Shown here: positions 61,893 to 64,000 of the stretch, one piece after another
How positions within the stretch are numbered: position 1 is the first letter of the stretch
How the letters are laid out: each line of letters starts with the position of its first letter
Origin: Taishania sp964580465
GTDB taxonomy: Bacteria; Bacteroidota; Bacteroidia; Flavobacteriales_D; Crocinitomicaceae
Assembly (NCBI GenBank): GCA_964580465.1
Contig: CAZOKJ010000006.1
Span: 1 to 64,000 of the forward strand
Reading direction: 5' to 3'
DNA length: 64,000 nt
The notes under the pieces: model-generated
What the model saw: the letters and a program-made list of their open reading frames with translations, nothing else
The model's database searches: none
Told to the model about the DNA's origin: nothing
Made by a program: the position numbers and the translations under genes

Positions 61893-62722
61893 TCTTTTGC
61901 TTTTTTAATGGCAGTAAATGTTAATGAAACATGAGGAGACCATCCAACAATCGACTGGTAGGCTGATCCAGCATCTAAGGCAATAAACTTCCATTTGTAT
62001 CCTACGCCAAAGGTAAAGTTAAGCGGAGAAGTTGCTACTCCTACTCGAATGTAAAAATCATTAATTGCTTGGTATTCAATTGCAAAATGACCTCTCAAAG
62101 GATCGACTACTGTTTTTGAGGCCTCAGCTAAAAATAGTACTTTATTTGCTAATAAGTAACTCATTCCTAAGCGAAAATTAGTAGAAAAGTATTCTCTTGG
62201 ATGTTTCGTCAATCGTGAACGATTCAAATTACTAATGCTAAAACCTAATCGTAATTCATTGGTAATCATCGTTAAAAAACCTAATTCAGCTGTTACACTA
62301 TTTTTATTTCCATAATTTTCCTTTAATTGGAGTCCTTGGTAATTTAATTGAACACCAGCAAAAAAACGTTTTGCAAATTGCATGCTGTAGCCCATTCCAA
62401 CACGTTGAGAGCGATACAATTCGTATCCAAAAAACTGAGCACCAACAGAAATAACACCTACTTTTAAAGGATGAGCATAAGCTAGTCCTTGACTTTGTAA
62501 TTCTTTAAGAAGGAATCGATTTTCGTAACTTACTCCAACAGTTGGTGTTTGAATGGATCCTAAAGCTCCAGGGTTATGATGAAAAGACCATACATCGTTT
62601 AAAGTAACCGAGGCATTTGCTAAAGAATTAGAACGTGCACCAACTGCATGCCATCCTTGAGTGAGGGCAAATAGAGGCATGAGAAAAGAAGCTAGAAAAA
62701 AAAGTTTTTTCATTGTTTTCAA
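61889..62722 (-). CDS. PorV/FadL-like outer-membrane beta-barrel protein
   Basis: A 277-residue exported protein with a signal peptide (residues 1-21, MPLFALTQG). The segment GARSNSLANASVTLNDVWSFHHNPGALGS near residues 28-56 resembles the N-terminal hatch of PorV/PorQ/FadL-type barrels, where it reads GARAxxxGGAxVAxADDxxxxxxNPAGL. The remainder has about 12 amphipathic strands. It is translationally coupled to the HhH barrel protein. A role in transport or as partner of the HhH barrel is inferred. Confidence 0.78.
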   Translation of the reverse strand: MKTMKKLFFLASFLMPLFALTQGWHAVGARSNSLANASVTLNDVWSFHHNPGALGSIQTPTVGVSYENRFLLKELQSQGLAYAHPLKVGVISVGAQFFGYELYRSQRVGMGYSMQFAKRFFAGVQLNYQGLQLKENYGNKNSVTAELGFLTMITNELRLGFSISNLNRSRLTKHPREYFSTNFRLGMSYLLANKVLFLAEASKTVVDPLRGHFAIEYQAINDFYIRVGVATSPLNFTFGVGYKWKFIALDAGSAYQSIVGWSPHVSLTFTAIKKAKE

Positions 62723-62858
62723 AGTAGTTGTTAGAACAAATATACTTGAACAAATGAAAAAAACAAATCTTTTGAACTAAATTTAAGAAAAAACGTTATT
62801 TTCGAATTGAACTTATTTGCAAAAGAAAAATTTGATTTTTTTTTGATAAATGAATTGC

Positions 62859-63197
62859 TTAATTTGGGACAGCTTGTAACTTTGTTTTGACTTCTTGATA
62901 CATTTCAACCATTTCTTCGTGTTGCTTATTGTAATAAGTCAAACTTTCGTCGTATTGCTGACGTGTAATTCCATTTGCTTTAAACAAAGAATCAGCTTCT
63001 TGCTGTAGTAACCAACTGTAACGCGTTACCTGAACATATTTTGCTTGATAAGTGCTTTCTAAAATAGTTAAGTTAGTTATCAAATCAATCATTTTTTCTT
63101 TAGGAATAAGTGCCTTAGGTACAGATTCATAGTGTTCCTTTTCTTTGCAAGAAACAAAGAGTGCACAAATTCCAATAAAAAAAATAAGTTTATTCAT
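62859..63197 (-). CDS. DUF4296 lipoprotein
   Basis: A 112-residue lipoprotein (lipobox FVSC, acyl-Cys at residue 17) with a helical body: IPKEKMIDLITNLTILESTYQAKY and FKANGITRQQYDESLTYYNKQHEEMVEMYQEV are the conserved DUF4296 helices. It is found only in Bacteroidota, where it often follows pyrC, as here: its ATG is next to the dihydroorotase stop. Function unknown. Confidence 0.87.
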   Translation of the reverse strand: MNKLIFFIGICALFVSCKEKEHYESVPKALIPKEKMIDLITNLTILESTYQAKYVQVTRYSWLLQQEADSLFKANGITRQQYDESLTYYNKQHEEMVEMYQEVKTKLQAVPN

Positions 63198-64000
63198 TTA
63201 TCGATTAAATAAAACACGTTGTCCATTGATTCCCTCAATGATTTTTCCATCATTCCAAACTAAATTTCCATTGACAAATGTTTTTGCAATGGTATATGAA
63301 AAACGTTGACCTTCAAAAGGTGACCAAGCGCATTGATACAACAATGAATTTTTATCTACCACTTGTTCTTTCTTTTCAACAACAACTAAATCAGCATGAT
63401 ATCCTTCTCGAATATACCCTCTTTTGTCAATTTCAAACAAAATAGCTGGGTTATGAGCCATTTTTTCGGTAATTTTTTCAATGCTGATTTTACCTTCTTC
63501 CATCTTTTCAAGCATGGCCAATAAAGCATGTTGAACCAATGGTCCTCCTGATGGCGCTTTAAAATAGCTTTGTTGCTTTTCTTCAATGGTATGAGGAGCG
63601 TGATCTGTAGCTATAACATCTATTCGACCGTCTAAAACTGCTTGAAAAACAGCCTCTCTATCGGCTGCCGTTTTAACAGCAGGATTCCATTTTATGAAAT
63701 TACCTTTTTCTTGGTAATCTTGATCGCTAAACCACAAGTGGTGTACACACGCTTCTGCTGTTATTCGTTTCTGACTCAAAGGAATAGAGTTATCAAACAA
63801 ATCTAATTCTTTAGCAGTTGAAATATGTAGAATGTGTAAGCGAGTATTGTGTTTTTTAGCCAAGCTGACAGCCAATGAAGAAGAAATATAACATGCTTCA
63901 GCTGAACGAATTAAAGGATGTTTTTCAACAGGTACATCTTCACCATAAATAGATTTATAGTGTTCAATATTTGCTCTAATTGTGGCCTCATCTTCACAAT
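63198..64000 (-). CDS. pyrC: Dihydroorotase (partial, N-terminus outside the window)
   Basis: The third step of pyrimidine synthesis, cyclising carbamoyl aspartate. The visible C-terminal 267 residues are open to the window edge. The zinc-site His region is LHILHISTAKELDLFD, AEACVHHLWF follows, and the catalytic Asp lies in IDVIATDHAPHT. The C-terminal Amidohydro_3 segment (GYHADLVVVEKKEQ...) ends the protein. A TTG at 63875 is not the true start: the frame continues upstream without a stop (DEATIRANIEHYKS..., IRSAEACYISSSLAVS). Likely cotranscribed with the DUF4296 gene. Confidence 0.92.
   Translation of the reverse strand, partial: CEDEATIRANIEHYKSIYGEDVPVEKHPLIRSAEACYISSSLAVSLAKKHNTRLHILHISTAKELDLFDNSIPLSQKRITAEACVHHLWFSDQDYQEKGNFIKWNPAVKTAADREAVFQAVLDGRIDVIATDHAPHTIEEKQQSYFKAPSGGPLVQHALLAMLEKMEEGKISIEKITEKMAHNPAILFEIDKRGYIREGYHADLVVVEKKEQVVDKNSLLYQCAWSPFEGQRFSYTIAKTFVNGNLVWNDGKIIEGINGQRVLFNR

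Noticed and set aside
1..64000. CRISPR arrays, tRNA and rRNA genes
   Set aside because: No regularly spaced repeats, cloverleaf or rRNA segments were seen on either strand in the intergenic regions; a tRNA inside the N gap cannot be excluded.

Overview
The window is a low-GC stretch of a Bacteroidota chromosome, most likely from the order Flavobacteriales. Several independent signals point there. Many genes are preceded by the Bacteroidota -7 promoter element TAnnTTTG and lack Shine-Dalgarno sequences. Two secreted proteins end in type IX secretion (T9SS) sorting domains. Many small lipoproteins belong to families typical of the phylum (DUF4296, DUF5522, DUF6132 and DUF3820-type proteins). 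A bacillithiol synthase (BshC) and a type-B L31 are also present. Placement below the order is not supported by what can be read here. The content is chromosomal housekeeping; there is no prophage, intact insertion sequence, CRISPR array, tRNA or rRNA gene. One 100-N scaffold gap lies at 28812-28911.

Layout. 0-9 kb: tyrosine catabolism (hmgA-hppD), a haem c lipoprotein, a CoA-transferase family protein with a GNAT, bshC, then miaE, a DEDDh exonuclease and an FAH-family hydrolase. 9-14 kb (minus strand): an envelope operon, an LptF/LptG permease followed by a GT9 and two GT4 glycosyltransferases. 14-29 kb: a T9SS cargo protein, mgtE, an AAA ATPase, yaaA, two single-cysteine thioredoxin-fold paralogues, rpmE (L31B), a beta-helix lipoprotein, a PNGase F-type glycosidase with a T9SS tail, and pepD. 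29-41 kb: arginase-argS, an ACMSD-like amidohydrolase, an acyltransferase, a PLP enzyme, dapF, a GNAT, ferritin, and a 1304-residue sensor/adenylate cyclase/HD fusion. 41-52 kb: thyA-folA, a transglycosylase, ruvC, an envelope pair (flippase-like membrane protein and GT2), an O-methyltransferase, the SRP RNA gene ffs, an ABC exporter with a Ppx/GppA phosphatase, a four-gene small membrane/haem operon and an M28 peptidase. 52-64 kb: clpC, gyrA, a TPR protein, a cobalamin riboswitch, a thioesterase, two outer-membrane barrels (one with an N-terminal ComEA-like HhH domain), a DUF4296 lipoprotein and a partial dihydroorotase.

Main points for a second look. (1) A cobalamin riboswitch at about 59.17-59.29 kb is followed only by a 17-codon, signal-peptide-like ORF and an acyl-CoA thioesterase, not by a B12 uptake or B12-dependent gene. 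(2) One polypeptide carries a periplasmic propeller sensor, an adenylate cyclase with all key residues, and an HD phosphohydrolase. (3) An outer-membrane barrel carries a ComEA-like DNA-binding domain. (4) clpC has a textbook Shine-Dalgarno sequence in a genome that otherwise does not use them. (5) A PNGase F homologue keeps all three catalytic acids inside a larger discoidin/Ig/T9SS architecture. (6) A family of palindromic intergenic repeats is shared by the 9 kb and 40.7 kb intergenic regions.

All functional calls were made by reading motifs and recalling families; no database search was run.
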